Assembly (NCBI GenBank): GCA_905234645.1
Contig: CAJOIS010000032.1
Coordinates: 1 to 46,280, forward strand
Reading direction: 5' to 3'
DNA from: an uncultured Bacteroidales bacterium
GTDB lineage: Bacteria > Bacteroidota > Bacteroidia > Bacteroidales > F082
DNA: 46,280 nucleotides
Shown: positions 10,849 through 18,917 of the stretch, in pieces
How positions within the stretch are numbered: position 1 is the stretch's first letter
Layout of the letters: each line of letters opens with the position of its first letter
Position numbers and translations under genes: made by a program
Notes under the pieces: generated by a model
What the model saw: the letters and a program-made list of their open reading frames with translations, nothing else
What the model was told of the DNA's origin: nothing
The model's database searches: none

Positions 10849-11138
10849 TGGACAAAAACCACAAAATATTCAAAGTGATTACCATCCTAGTGGTGGTAAT
10901 CACTTTGTTTTTGGCTGGATGGATCATGGCCAACAAGCTTGGCCTCGTCGATGGCTACGACTTCGGCGCAGGAGCCTATTACTACGCCGACATCCCCACC
11001 GAGCAATACTCCGAAATCGACAAGGAGGGCGCCTATCAGACCTCGGTGCCGAAATGGATCTTCTACGTCCTCTTCCTCGCCTGGGGCTGGCTGATGTGGC
11101 GGTTGTGGGTGTGGATTGAGACGAGAGGAAAGAAATAA
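10848..11138 (+). CDS. Small two-helix membrane protein, partner of the YeiH-type transporter
   Basis: 96 residues. A transmembrane helix at about 9-28 (FKVITILVVVITLFLAGWIM), a loop rich in Tyr/Asp/Glu, and a second helix at about 69-87 (WIFYVLFLAWGWLMWRLWVW). Its ATG overlaps the shifted stop of the transporter gene (TAATG), so coupled translation and a subunit-like role are likely. I do not recognise a named family. Confidence 0.7.
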   Translation: MDKNHKIFKVITILVVVITLFLAGWIMANKLGLVDGYDFGAGAYYYADIPTEQYSEIDKEGAYQTSVPKWIFYVLFLAWGWLMWRLWVWIETRGKK

Positions 11139-11152
11139 TTCCTTTCACCTAT

Positions 11153-11197
11153 AATTCCATTTTTCTTTGTAAATTTGCGCAATAGAAAAATGGAATT
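11153..11197. promoter_or_regulatory. Inverted repeat flanking the promoter of the kinase-RapZ operon
   Basis: AATTCCATTTTC (11153-11164) and GAAAAATGGAATT (11185-11197) are inverted copies that bracket the -7 box and the expected start point. It could be an operator, or a hairpin ending the upstream transcript. Confidence 0.4.
11170..11177 (+). promoter_or_regulatory. -7 promoter box for the kinase-RapZ operon
   Basis: TAAATTTG followed by CGC, 23 nt before the ATG at 11201; the leader would be very short. Confidence 0.55.
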
Positions 11198-11200
11198 TTC

Positions 11201-12673
11201 ATGCAGCCCATCGAAACACAAAACATACTAGTAGAACTCTCCCGTTCCCTCGGCGAAACCCCCGTCGACATTGTGCCCATCGCGGAATCGGGCTCGGCGA
11301 GGAAGTATTACAGAATCGTCACCGACAAGCGCACACTGATAGGCACTTACAGCGAGAATACGGAAGAAAACGAGGCTTTCCTAACGTTCAGCAAACATTT
11401 CCACGACTTGGAACTCAACGTGCCTGAGGTCTTTGCCGTCAACGGAGAAAAGACCTGCTACCTGCAAAGCGACTTTGGGGATGACAATCTGTTTGCGCAT
11501 GTGCAGAGAGAGTTGATAGCTAACGGCGGCCCTTCGACGGGCTCAGGGACCTTGATTTCACTTTATAAAAAAGCGCTAAGCCATTTGGTGAAGCTGCAAG
11601 TGCTGGGGCATCAAGGTCTGGACTATAGCAAGGCCTACCCTACCGAGCGCTTCGACCGGCAGGCCATTTTGGACGATTTGAACTATTTCAAATACTATTT
11701 TGTCAAACCTCACGAGGAGATCGACTTCAACGAAACGCGTTTGGGCAAGGACTTCGAGACCTTCGCCGACTTCGTCAACCAAGCGCCTTGCGACTTCTTC
11801 ATGTACCGCGATTTCCAGTCGCGCAACATCATGGTGAAGGACGGAGAGCTGTATTTTATCGACTTCCAAGGCGGGAGAAAAGGCCCATTAAACTATGATG
11901 TGGTTTCGCTACTCTATCAGGTGAAAGCGCAGATTCCTCAGTCCGTTCGCGACGAACTCATCCAATACTACAAAGAGGAGTTGAAGCAATTCGTCAATCC
12001 CGACGAAGTCAATTTCGATCTATACCAGCCTTATTTTGTGTACTTGCGCTTGCTGCAAGTCTTAGGTGCATACGGTTTCAGGGGCTTGATCCAAAAGAAG
12101 TCACACTTCATCGAGAGCATTCCATACGCTTTGAAAGAATTGAAAACTTGGAGCGAAAAACACCCATTAAACGATTACCCAGAACTCCAAAACGTCATCT
12201 CCCAACTATCCACTCTCAACTATCCACTTCCAACTGACTCTCAACTCTCAACTCTAAACTCTAAACTGACCGTAACCGTCAACAGCTTCTCGTTCAAAAA
12301 AGGCTATCCCAACGATTTCAGCGGCAACGGCGGCGGCTTCGTGTTCGACTGCCGCGCCCTGCCCAATCCTGGTCGTGAGCCCGAGTTCAAGACCAAGACC
12401 GGCCGCGACTGGGAGGTCATCGACTACCTCATGGCCAAGCCGCCTGTCCATGTCTTCCTCGACCATGTGAAAGCCATCGTCGGACAGAGCGTCGACAACT
12501 ACCGCGAGCGACATTTCAGCAACTTGATGGTCTCGTTCGGCTGCACGGGCGGACAGCATCGTTCCGTGTTTTTCGCCCAGACCCTCTACGAATGGCTCAA
12601 GGCGACCTATCCCGACATCCACGTGGTGGTGAACCACATCGAACGCAAAATCAAGGAGGAGCATAACGCATGA
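11201..12673 (+). CDS. AmgK-like amino-sugar kinase fused to a RapZ C-terminal domain
   Basis: 490 residues in two domains. Residues 1 to about 325 form an aminoglycoside phosphotransferase-type kinase with catalytic loop MYRDFQSRN (D204) and metal-binding DFQGG (D221), closest in pattern to AmgK, the anomeric MurNAc/GlcNAc kinase of peptidoglycan recycling. Residues 358-482 match the C-terminal domain of RapZ (NSFSFKKG, VFDCRALPNP, GCTGGQHRS at 447-455), which in E. coli binds glucosamine-6-phosphate and regulatory RNA. The domains are joined by a low-complexity linker (331-357) made by a DNA repeat, and a second repeat adds GGPSTGSGT at 109-117. The gene overlaps the MurU-like gene by ATGA, supporting a recycling role. 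Enzymatic specificity and RNA binding are inferred. Confidence 0.82.
   Translation: MQPIETQNILVELSRSLGETPVDIVPIAESGSARKYYRIVTDKRTLIGTYSENTEENEAFLTFSKHFHDLELNVPEVFAVNGEKTCYLQSDFGDDNLFAHVQRELIANGGPSTGSGTLISLYKKALSHLVKLQVLGHQGLDYSKAYPTERFDRQAILDDLNYFKYYFVKPHEEIDFNETRLGKDFETFADFVNQAPCDFFMYRDFQSRNIMVKDGELYFIDFQGGRKGPLNYDVVSLLYQVKAQIPQSVRDELIQYYKEELKQFVNPDEVNFDLYQPYFVYLRLLQVLGAYGFRGLIQKKSHFIESIPYALKELKTWSEKHPLNDYPELQNVISQLSTLNYPLPTDSQLSTLNSKLTVTVNSFSFKKGYPNDFSGNGGGFVFDCRALPNPGREPEFKTKTGRDWEVIDYLMAKPPVHVFLDHVKAIVGQSVDNYRERHFSNLMVSFGCTGGQHRSVFFAQTLYEWLKATYPDIHVVVNHIERKIKEEHNA
11530..11551 (+). repeat. REP-like half-site inside the kinase-RapZ gene
   Basis: CTTCGACGGGCTCAGGGACC plus two flanking C bases, read in frame as PSTGSGT (residues 111-117). 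Same family as 13191, 17766-17802 and 27905. Confidence 0.75.
12199..12267 (+). repeat. TCAACT/TAAACT short tandem repeat forming the inter-domain linker
   Basis: Imperfect tandem copies of CTCTCAACTATCCA, CTCTCAACT and CTCTAAACT encode SQLSTLNYPLPTDSQLSTLN between the kinase and RapZ-like domains. Confidence 0.75.
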
Positions 12674-13434
12674 CTTATGACACCACCGCCATGATATTGG
12701 CCGCCGGCCTCGGCACCCGCCTCGGCGCCTTGACACAAGACAAGCCCAAAGCTCTTGTCCCGCTCAACGGCAAGCCCCTGCTGCAGCATTGCATTGAGAA
12801 CTTAATTGCCAACGGCTTCCATCATATCGTCATCAATGTGCACCATTTTGGAGAACAGATTATCGACTTCGTGGATAGCCATTACTTTGATGCCGACATC
12901 CAAATCTCCGACGAGCGCGAGCTGCTCATGGACACGGGTGGCGGCATCGTCAAGGCCACTCCCCTTTTCAAGGACTCCAAAGCCGTTTTGGTGCATAATG
13001 TGGACATCATCAGCAATGTGGACTTCGCAGCACTCAACCGACAGTTCCTTGCTTCGGGCGACGATGCCTGGCTGCTGACGCAGGACAGGGAGACCAATAG
13101 AAAGTTGTTGTTTGACGCTGAAAACCAGCTTGTTGGATGGATGAATAAGACGGAGCAAAGGTTTAAGTGGGTGAATGAAGATAGGTCGGGCGTTTCGACA
13201 GGCTCAACGACCCTCAGCTACAACGAAATGGCTTTCAGCGGCCTACATTTCTTCCGCAGCGACTTGTTTGCCGAGTTCGAGGTGAAACGTCAGAGTGTCA
13301 TCGACCTATATCTGTATCTGGCCAAACAAAATCGCATCATCTCCAGGTCCATCCAACCCGACTACTGGTTCGACCTCGGCAAGCCCGAACAGCTGAAAGC
13401 CGCTGAAAGCTACCTTAACAACCTCGAAAAATGA
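12670..13434 (+). CDS. MurU-like sugar-1-phosphate nucleotidyltransferase
   Basis: 254 residues with the nucleotidyltransferase fold: nucleotide-binding MILAAGLGTRLGALTQDKPKALVPLNGKPLL at the N-terminus, GGGIVKA, and metal/sugar region HNVDIISNVD. The length, lack of a left-handed beta-helix and the kinase gene directly before it point to MurU, which uridylylates MurNAc-1-phosphate in the recycling bypass to UDP-MurNAc. Other sugar-1-phosphate transferases share this pattern, so the substrate is inferred from context. Start and stop overlap both neighbours (ATGA at 12670 and 13431). A REP-like half-site at 13191 adds about eight residues (GVSTGSTT) in a surface loop. Confidence 0.8.
   Translation: MTYDTTAMILAAGLGTRLGALTQDKPKALVPLNGKPLLQHCIENLIANGFHHIVINVHHFGEQIIDFVDSHYFDADIQISDERELLMDTGGGIVKATPLFKDSKAVLVHNVDIISNVDFAALNRQFLASGDDAWLLTQDRETNRKLLFDAENQLVGWMNKTEQRFKWVNEDRSGVSTGSTTLSYNEMAFSGLHFFRSDLFAEFEVKRQSVIDLYLYLAKQNRIISRSIQPDYWFDLGKPEQLKAAESYLNNLEK
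13191..13212 (+). repeat. REP-like half-site inside the MurU-like gene
   Basis: TTTCGACAGGCTCAACGACC, preceded by CG, is read in frame as VSTGSTT. It has the ACGACC variant end seen in the right arm of the complete hairpin at 17766-17802. Confidence 0.75.
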
Positions 13435-16337
13435 GCCAAGACACCTTCATAGCCAAGCTGGCGCAGCACATCCAAAACCATTACGACCTATCGAAGCAAG
13501 AATTGACGGTGGTCTTCCCGAACAAACGTGCCGCCTTTTACTTGCGTAACGCCTTTAAGCAGCATTGCCAACAAACCATCTGGCTGCCGCAAATCATCTC
13601 CATCCAAGAGGCGGTCACCCAATGGAGCGGCATTACACTTGCCGAAAACATCGACTTGCTTTTCGAGTTGATCGACATCGACGCACAACTACATGTGGAA
13701 CAGGATAGCGACCTCAGCGTCTTCGGCAGCCAAGCCGCACAAATGGCCAAGGATTTCGACGAAATCGACCAATACGGCATCGATGCGAAATCGGTGTTCA
13801 ACTATGTCTTGGAACACAAGAAGCTGGGACTGTGGGACTTCGACACGCTGAAAAGCAAAGAAAAAGAGCAGAAACACCTACAGTTCTTCCACTCGCTATA
13901 TGACTATTACCTCAGACTCCGCGACAGGATGACCGAGCAAGGCAAAGGCTATTACGGCATGATCACCAGATATTTAGCTGAATTGCCCGAAAACGAACTG
14001 GTAGGCAAAATCGGCGACAAACGTATCGTTTTTGCCGGTTTCAACGCCCTGACCACGACAGAAGAACGCATTATCAACACTCTGGTAAAGAACGGCAAAG
14101 CCGAAGTGATTTTCGACTACGACGCCTACTATGTCGATGACGAAAACAACGAAGCAGGGCTCTTCGCCCGCAGGTATAAGCAGCGCCACCCGCAATGGTT
14201 GGAAAACGGCATCTCCGATTCACTCTCCACAGAAGCCAAGACCATACACATCATCAGCGCTAACGGCAACACGCTCCAAACCAAGGCCTTGCAAGCCAAG
14301 CTACAGGAAAGCAACGACAGTAATCAGGCCGTCGTCCTCGCCGACGAGCACCTGCTTATCCCAGTGCTCAACGCCATTCCCGACAACGACAACTACGACA
14401 GCTTCAAGGTATCAATGGGCTATCCCATTGCCAAAACGCCTGTCAGCCAACTCATCAAAGAATATTTCTCGTTGCACAGACGCAATAAGATCTCGCGCAC
14501 CATCAACGACAACGGGACAAAACGCTTAGCCGAGGGATGGTATCTCTGGTCGGTGCTCCATCTTATGGACCTCGAAATCGTGAAGATCACCTTCCCAAAT
14601 GCCGAAATCGCCACATTCAACCGATGGAAAACCGATGCCGTACAATCCGGAAAGTTCATCTTCGAAGAAAAAGACCTCGAGGAAATGGGGCAGACTCCGA
14701 GCATACAAGGTTTCCTGCGCATCGTTTTGGCCGAGACCTCGGAAAAAACACCGAAAGCCATCCTTGATGCCATGAGCCAGATGCTGGCCTTTGTCGCGCA
14801 GACCATTCTGAGCAGAGCCGACAAGGAAAGCTTGAATTTCCTCATGAACCAACTGAGCGAGACAGGGAAATGCATCAGCCGCCTGAACCAAATCGTAGAA
14901 CTTAACACCAAGTACATCAAAGACACACAAAGCATAGAAATCCTATATAGGCTATTGGCATCAAACACGACGGTGAAGTTGAACAGTAGCAGCACAGACG
15001 GCTTACAGATCATGGGTCTGCTCGAAACCCGCAACCTCGATTTCAAGCGGCTGCATGTGCTCAGCGTCAACGAAGGCATGCTGCCGCCCGACAAGCCCCA
15101 AGGCAGTTTCATCCCCCAATACATCCGCCATGCTTGCGGTCTACCAGGGTATGCCGAAGGCCAAGCGGTGGTCGCCTACCACTTCTATCGTCTGCTGCAA
15201 AACGGAGAAAACATATACTTATATTACAACAACTTGGGAGAGACATCAGGTGGTGAAGCCAGTCGTTTCATCCTACAAATCAAAAACGAACTGGCCCAAA
15301 ACGCCAACATCACGATTGAAGAAGAATCCTTCGACAGCACGGCGCAATCCTCCTTTGAAGCCGCCGCACTCAGCGCACAAAAAGCTGACACCTTAGACCG
15401 CCTTCACTACCTCATCGGAGAGAAAGGCCTCTCCCCTTCCGCCTTGTCGACTTATATCAACTGCCCGCTGAAGTATTACTTGAAATATATCGCCCAGATT
15501 GAAGACAACAGCGTTGAGGAAGATGTAGGCACCAACGACATCGGCACGGTCATCCATGACACGCTGGAGTTGCTTTTCGCCAACTATCTGCCACACGATG
15601 GCAAGATGGAAATCATAGACAAAACCATGTTTGACAATGCCATACAACCCAAATGGCAGGAAAAGCTATCGGAAGCCATCGCCAAGGATTTCCCCAACGG
15701 CTTCCCTGATGTCGGCTACAACTACCTAAACCGCGTCACCATCGAGCAACAGTTGAAAAACTATCTCAAATACACCTCCAAGCAGTTAGAGAACAGCCAT
15801 TTAACCATCCTTGAGACCGAAGGCGAGCTGAAAGCCGACTTGTCAACGCCATTTGGTGTTTGTTTGTTTAAAGGTCGCACCGACCGTATCGACCAATTCG
15901 ACGGCCTCACCCGTGTCATCGACTACAAGACAGGACATGTATCGAGCACCGACCTCAAGAACCCCGTTCGCCACCACAATGAAAATGCCCTTGATTATCT
16001 GAAGCAGATTCCCGAAAAGGCATTGCAGCTACTGCTATACAAATACATGTATCTCAAGCAGAACCCGAAAATCGTCCCCGAGCAAGTCACTGCCGCCATC
16101 CACGGACTGAAATACGCCAACAACATCGAGTTCAACCTGACGAAAACCGCGCCAACAAAAAACGACACCGATGCTGACACTGATTTCCTTGAAGGCGGAC
16201 GTTTCATTCCCGATATGGAAGCCATGTTGAAGGCTGTTGTGGATGAGATGCTCGACACGAACATCCCCTTCGTGCAAGCCGAAGACGACAAGAAATGCGG
16301 GTATTGCGATTTTAAGATGATCTGCAAGAGAGAATAG
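13431..16337 (+). CDS. AddB-like PD-(D/E)XK nuclease/inactivated helicase subunit
   Basis: 968 residues. The N-terminal region (VVFPNKRAAFYLRNAFK, about residues 28-44) resembles the helicase-like part of AddB/RexB with no clear Walker A. The C-terminal nuclease domain has LSPSALSTYINCPLKYYLKY, GTVIHDTLE, GRTDRID and the catalytic VIDYKTG. Four Cys (INCP near 670, plus CGYCDFKMIC at the end) fit the iron-sulfur clasp of AddB nucleases. The family processes DNA double-strand ends with AddA, which is not in this window. It starts overlapping the MurU-like gene, so repair and envelope genes share a transcript. Confidence 0.85.
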   Translation: MSQDTFIAKLAQHIQNHYDLSKQELTVVFPNKRAAFYLRNAFKQHCQQTIWLPQIISIQEAVTQWSGITLAENIDLLFELIDIDAQLHVEQDSDLSVFGSQAAQMAKDFDEIDQYGIDAKSVFNYVLEHKKLGLWDFDTLKSKEKEQKHLQFFHSLYDYYLRLRDRMTEQGKGYYGMITRYLAELPENELVGKIGDKRIVFAGFNALTTTEERIINTLVKNGKAEVIFDYDAYYVDDENNEAGLFARRYKQRHPQWLENGISDSLSTEAKTIHIISANGNTLQTKALQAKLQESNDSNQAVVLADEHLLIPVLNAIPDNDNYDSFKVSMGYPIAKTPVSQLIKEYFSLHRRNKISRTINDNGTKRLAEGWYLWSVLHLMDLEIVKITFPNAEIATFNRWKTDAVQSGKFIFEEKDLEEMGQTPSIQGFLRIVLAETSEKTPKAILDAMSQMLAFVAQTILSRADKESLNFLMNQLSETGKCISRLNQIVELNTKYIKDTQSIEILYRLLASNTTVKLNSSSTDGLQIMGLLETRNLDFKRLHVLSVNEGMLPPDKPQGSFIPQYIRHACGLPGYAEGQAVVAYHFYRLLQNGENIYLYYNNLGETSGGEASRFILQIKNELAQNANITIEEESFDSTAQSSFEAAALSAQKADTLDRLHYLIGEKGLSPSALSTYINCPLKYYLKYIAQIEDNSVEEDVGTNDIGTVIHDTLELLFANYLPHDGKMEIIDKTMFDNAIQPKWQEKLSEAIAKDFPNGFPDVGYNYLNRVTIEQQLKNYLKYTSKQLENSHLTILETEGELKADLSTPFGVCLFKGRTDRIDQFDGLTRVIDYKTGHVSSTDLKNPVRHHNENALDYLKQIPEKALQLLLYKYMYLKQNPKIVPEQVTAAIHGLKYANNIEFNLTKTAPTKNDTDADTDFLEGGRFIPDMEAMLKAVVDEMLDTNIPFVQAEDDKKCGYCDFKMICKRE

Positions 16338-16338
16338 T

Positions 16339-16629
16339 TCAATTCAGCACAATCTCTTTCACAATCTCCTTCCCTACCATCTCGTTCAGATTCTTCAACA
16401 GCAACGATTTAGAATAACTCAACTCGCTGCGCAAGGCATCGCTGTCGACGCGGACAAAGAGTCTTCCGTCTTTGATGGAAAGGTCGATGGTATGCGAGGC
16501 AATAAAAGACCCAACCACGTTGGGCCATGACTGGATGGCCTTCTGCTCATCCAGATAGTCCGCCCCTTTGTGGAGTTCGACAAACTCCCTGACAAGGTCA
16601 CCAAGCGGCTTCACGTCATAGTACACCAT
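16339..16629 (-). CDS. DUF721 (DciA-like) protein
   Basis: 96 residues from the ATG at 16627-16629, with GGAGG at good distance; a GTG three bases earlier is an alternative. The domain covers nearly all the protein (LVREFVELHKGADYLDEQKAIQSWPNVVG, then LFVRVDSDALRSELSYSK), as in DUF721/DciA proteins that load the replicative helicase in bacteria lacking DnaC. It overlaps the end of recF, a replication/repair pairing seen in many bacteria. Only 1 bp separates its stop from the convergent AddB-like gene. Confidence 0.82.
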   Translation of the reverse strand: MVYYDVKPLGDLVREFVELHKGADYLDEQKAIQSWPNVVGSFIASHTIDLSIKDGRLFVRVDSDALRSELSYSKSLLLKNLNEMVGKEIVKEIVLN

Positions 16630-17743
16630 CACTGCCTCCTATCTCCTTGACTTGGCCTTTCACCACCTCAAAAATCTTATGATCGATGTTGGTGTTCTCA
16701 AACAACTTTTCCACCCTACCCTGTTGGGTATCAGTGATAAACACCTGGCCAAAATGGTCGTCGCCGACCAAGCGAACCAACTTCATCACGCGCTGATCGT
16801 CGAGTTTGTCGAAGATGTCATCAAGCAGCAAAATGGGCTTGTAGCCAATCTTCTGATAGTTAAATTCAAACTGCGCCAGACGAATCGACACCACAAACGA
16901 CTTCTGCTGTCCCTGCGAGCCGTAGCGTTTCAGCGGATGGCCATCCAAGGCGAAGTCCAAGTCATCCTTATGGATGCCAACATTGGTGTAGCCCGAATAA
17001 CGGTCTTGTTGCAGGCTTTCCTCCAACAGCTCATTTAAAGGCTTTTCGTCCAGTCGCGACTGGTAGATGACATTCACCTTCTCCGTGCCACCCGAAACAA
17101 TCTCATAATAATGTTGGAAGATAGGCAAAAAGTCCTCCAAGAACTGCTTACGCTTGCCATGGATATCGTCGGCATGCTGCGCCAGCTGGTCTTCCCACAG
17201 GCGGAGCAAGTCACGGTCGAAGGTACGACTCTCAGAGAATTGTTTCAGCTGCATGTTACGTTGCAGCAAAGCGCGATTGTATTTCAACAGGGCGTTGAGA
17301 TACAAAGGGTCGAACTGCGAAATCACGCCGTCGATGAACTTGCGGCGCAGGTCGCTGCCTTCGTTGATGAGGTCGCGGTCGTAAGGCGAGATCATCACCA
17401 AGGGAAACTTGCCGATGTGGTCGCTGAGGCGGTCGTATTCCTTCTTGTTGAAACGAAACGACTTCTTCTGGTCGCGCTTCTGCACACACGACACTAGTTC
17501 ATCATCCTTGCCATCGTGCGAATACACGCCGTGGATGGCAAAGAAATCCTGCTCGTGGCGGATATTCTGCTTGTCGGTGGCACTAAAGAAACTCTTGCAG
17601 AATGAAAGGTAATAGATGGAATCGAGGATATTGGTCTTCCCTGCCCCATTGAGGCCCACGAAACAATTGACGTTCTCCGACAGCTGCAAATCCGCAGAAT
17701 CACAGTTCTTGAAGTTCGTCAGTTTGAGTTCGTGAAGGTACAT
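16616..17743 (-). CDS. recF: DNA replication and repair protein RecF
   Basis: 375 residues. Begins MYLHELKLTNFKNCDSADLQL with Walker A FVGLNGAGKTNILD near residues 28-41. The ABC-type signature region is YGSQGQQKSFVVSIRLAQF and Walker B is PILLLDDIFDKLD. RecF works with RecO and RecR to load RecA on gapped DNA. The gene overlaps the DUF721 gene and follows porQ after 69 bp that contain a REP-like hairpin. No clear -7 box is seen directly upstream, so it may be read from the nusB promoter. Confidence 0.95.
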   Translation of the reverse strand: MYLHELKLTNFKNCDSADLQLSENVNCFVGLNGAGKTNILDSIYYLSFCKSFFSATDKQNIRHEQDFFAIHGVYSHDGKDDELVSCVQKRDQKKSFRFNKKEYDRLSDHIGKFPLVMISPYDRDLINEGSDLRRKFIDGVISQFDPLYLNALLKYNRALLQRNMQLKQFSESRTFDRDLLRLWEDQLAQHADDIHGKRKQFLEDFLPIFQHYYEIVSGGTEKVNVIYQSRLDEKPLNELLEESLQQDRYSGYTNVGIHKDDLDFALDGHPLKRYGSQGQQKSFVVSIRLAQFEFNYQKIGYKPILLLDDIFDKLDDQRVMKLVRLVGDDHFGQVFITDTQQGRVEKLFENTNIDHKIFEVVKGQVKEIGGSDGVL

Positions 17744-17765
17744 CTTTCAATAGCTTCGGGGCCCT

Positions 17766-17802
17766 CGACAAGCTCAGGGACCCGCGGTCGTTGAGCCTGT
17801 CG
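17766..17802. repeat. Complete REP-like hairpin between porQ and recF
   Basis: CGACAAGCTCAGGGACC, spacer CGC, then GGTCGTTGAGCCTGTCG: two 17-nt arms, inverted with three mismatches. Its half-sites recur inside three coding sequences of this window. Confidence 0.85.
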
Positions 17803-17812
17803 AAACGCCGCA

Positions 17813-18862
17813 TTAGAATTTGCTCAAGTCCATGCGCAGCGTCAGGAAATGGGGTGAGCCGACGATATTGTTGCGAGACAGGGCGTAGTCGATTTGGAAG
17901 GCCTTGATCCTCACGCCGAAGCCAGCAGAGAAGCCCACCAAGCTACGCTTTTTTGGCACGCCCATGGTGCGATGTGTCTCATAGTTATAGGAGGCTCTTA
18001 AGAACAGGTTCTTCCCTATCGCCAGTTCACCGCCAATGATGAGATGGCAACCCAGATTGGAAAAGAACTTGGCAGCCTTCGAAGGCTCGTTGTACTCTCC
18101 CGTAATGGGGTCATAATAGCCAGCCAAATCAAGCGGATCTTCATACAGCTTGTTCCAATGCTGTATGTCCTTGTAGCCCATGATAATGGTCAGGGGCAGG
18201 TGGTCGAGTTTCTTGGACGCCATGAAATCAGCAGAGAACGGCAACCATTTGTTTTCCACATTCAACTCCTGACTAAAGATCTGTCTGCCGATATTGCGTG
18301 CGGCAAGGGTAAACGCCCAGTTGGAATAGGACCAATAGGTAACCGCCACATCCACACCCAAGGCACCGGCGCGACCGGTCTCATACTGGAGACCAGCATA
18401 TTTCAGGTTGGCGCCTATGCTCCACTTGTCCGTCAGCTCACGTCCCCAGCCGAGGGTCACGGCATAGTCGGAGACATTGAATGTGCCGCCGTCAGTATAA
18501 CCACTCTCAGAGGCATACTCCATATTGCCATAGTTGTAATACTGAACCGATGTTGCGAAGCTGCCAAGCCTGTTGAAGGTATGGCTATATTGCACCGAAC
18601 CGAAATGCGTACCCACATTGAAATCGCCGACATACGACATCGTCAACTGGTTGTTCATCTCGGGCGAGATGGCCGAAGGGTTGAAAACGGCCGTCTGCAA
18701 GTCGCCGTCATGCACCGGCAAAGGCAGTCCACCCAATGCCACCACACGGGCAGAGTTGGCATCCGTCAAGGCGCGATAAAGGCCATTACTCACTTGCGCA
18801 TTGGCTTGCACAGCGAGGATTGACAGCACCAAGATCCATATCACGTAGGTTGTTCGCTTCAT
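17813..18862 (-). CDS. porQ: Type IX secretion system outer-membrane protein PorQ
   Basis: 349 residues from MKRTTYVIWIL, with a signal peptide ending ANAQ. The mature start NGLYRALTDANSARVVALGGLPLPVHDGDLQTAVFNPSAIS is the PorQ/PorV-like opening, followed by beta-strand-rich sequence ending TLRMDLSKF. PorQ assists type IX secretion of proteins to the cell surface. An ATG 15 bases upstream is possible but the later one gives a cleaner signal peptide. It lies 55 bp after nusB in the same direction. No other T9SS genes are in the window; in this phylum they are scattered. Confidence 0.8.
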   Translation of the reverse strand: MKRTTYVIWILVLSILAVQANAQVSNGLYRALTDANSARVVALGGLPLPVHDGDLQTAVFNPSAISPEMNNQLTMSYVGDFNVGTHFGSVQYSHTFNRLGSFATSVQYYNYGNMEYASESGYTDGGTFNVSDYAVTLGWGRELTDKWSIGANLKYAGLQYETGRAGALGVDVAVTYWSYSNWAFTLAARNIGRQIFSQELNVENKWLPFSADFMASKKLDHLPLTIIMGYKDIQHWNKLYEDPLDLAGYYDPITGEYNEPSKAAKFFSNLGCHLIIGGELAIGKNLFLRASYNYETHRTMGVPKKRSLVGFSAGFGVRIKAFQIDYALSRNNIVGSPHFLTLRMDLSKF

Positions 18863-18917
18863 AGTTCGTATTTTCAAGATAACGACGTCAGTTTCAAATT
18901 ATTGTAACGATGAATTG

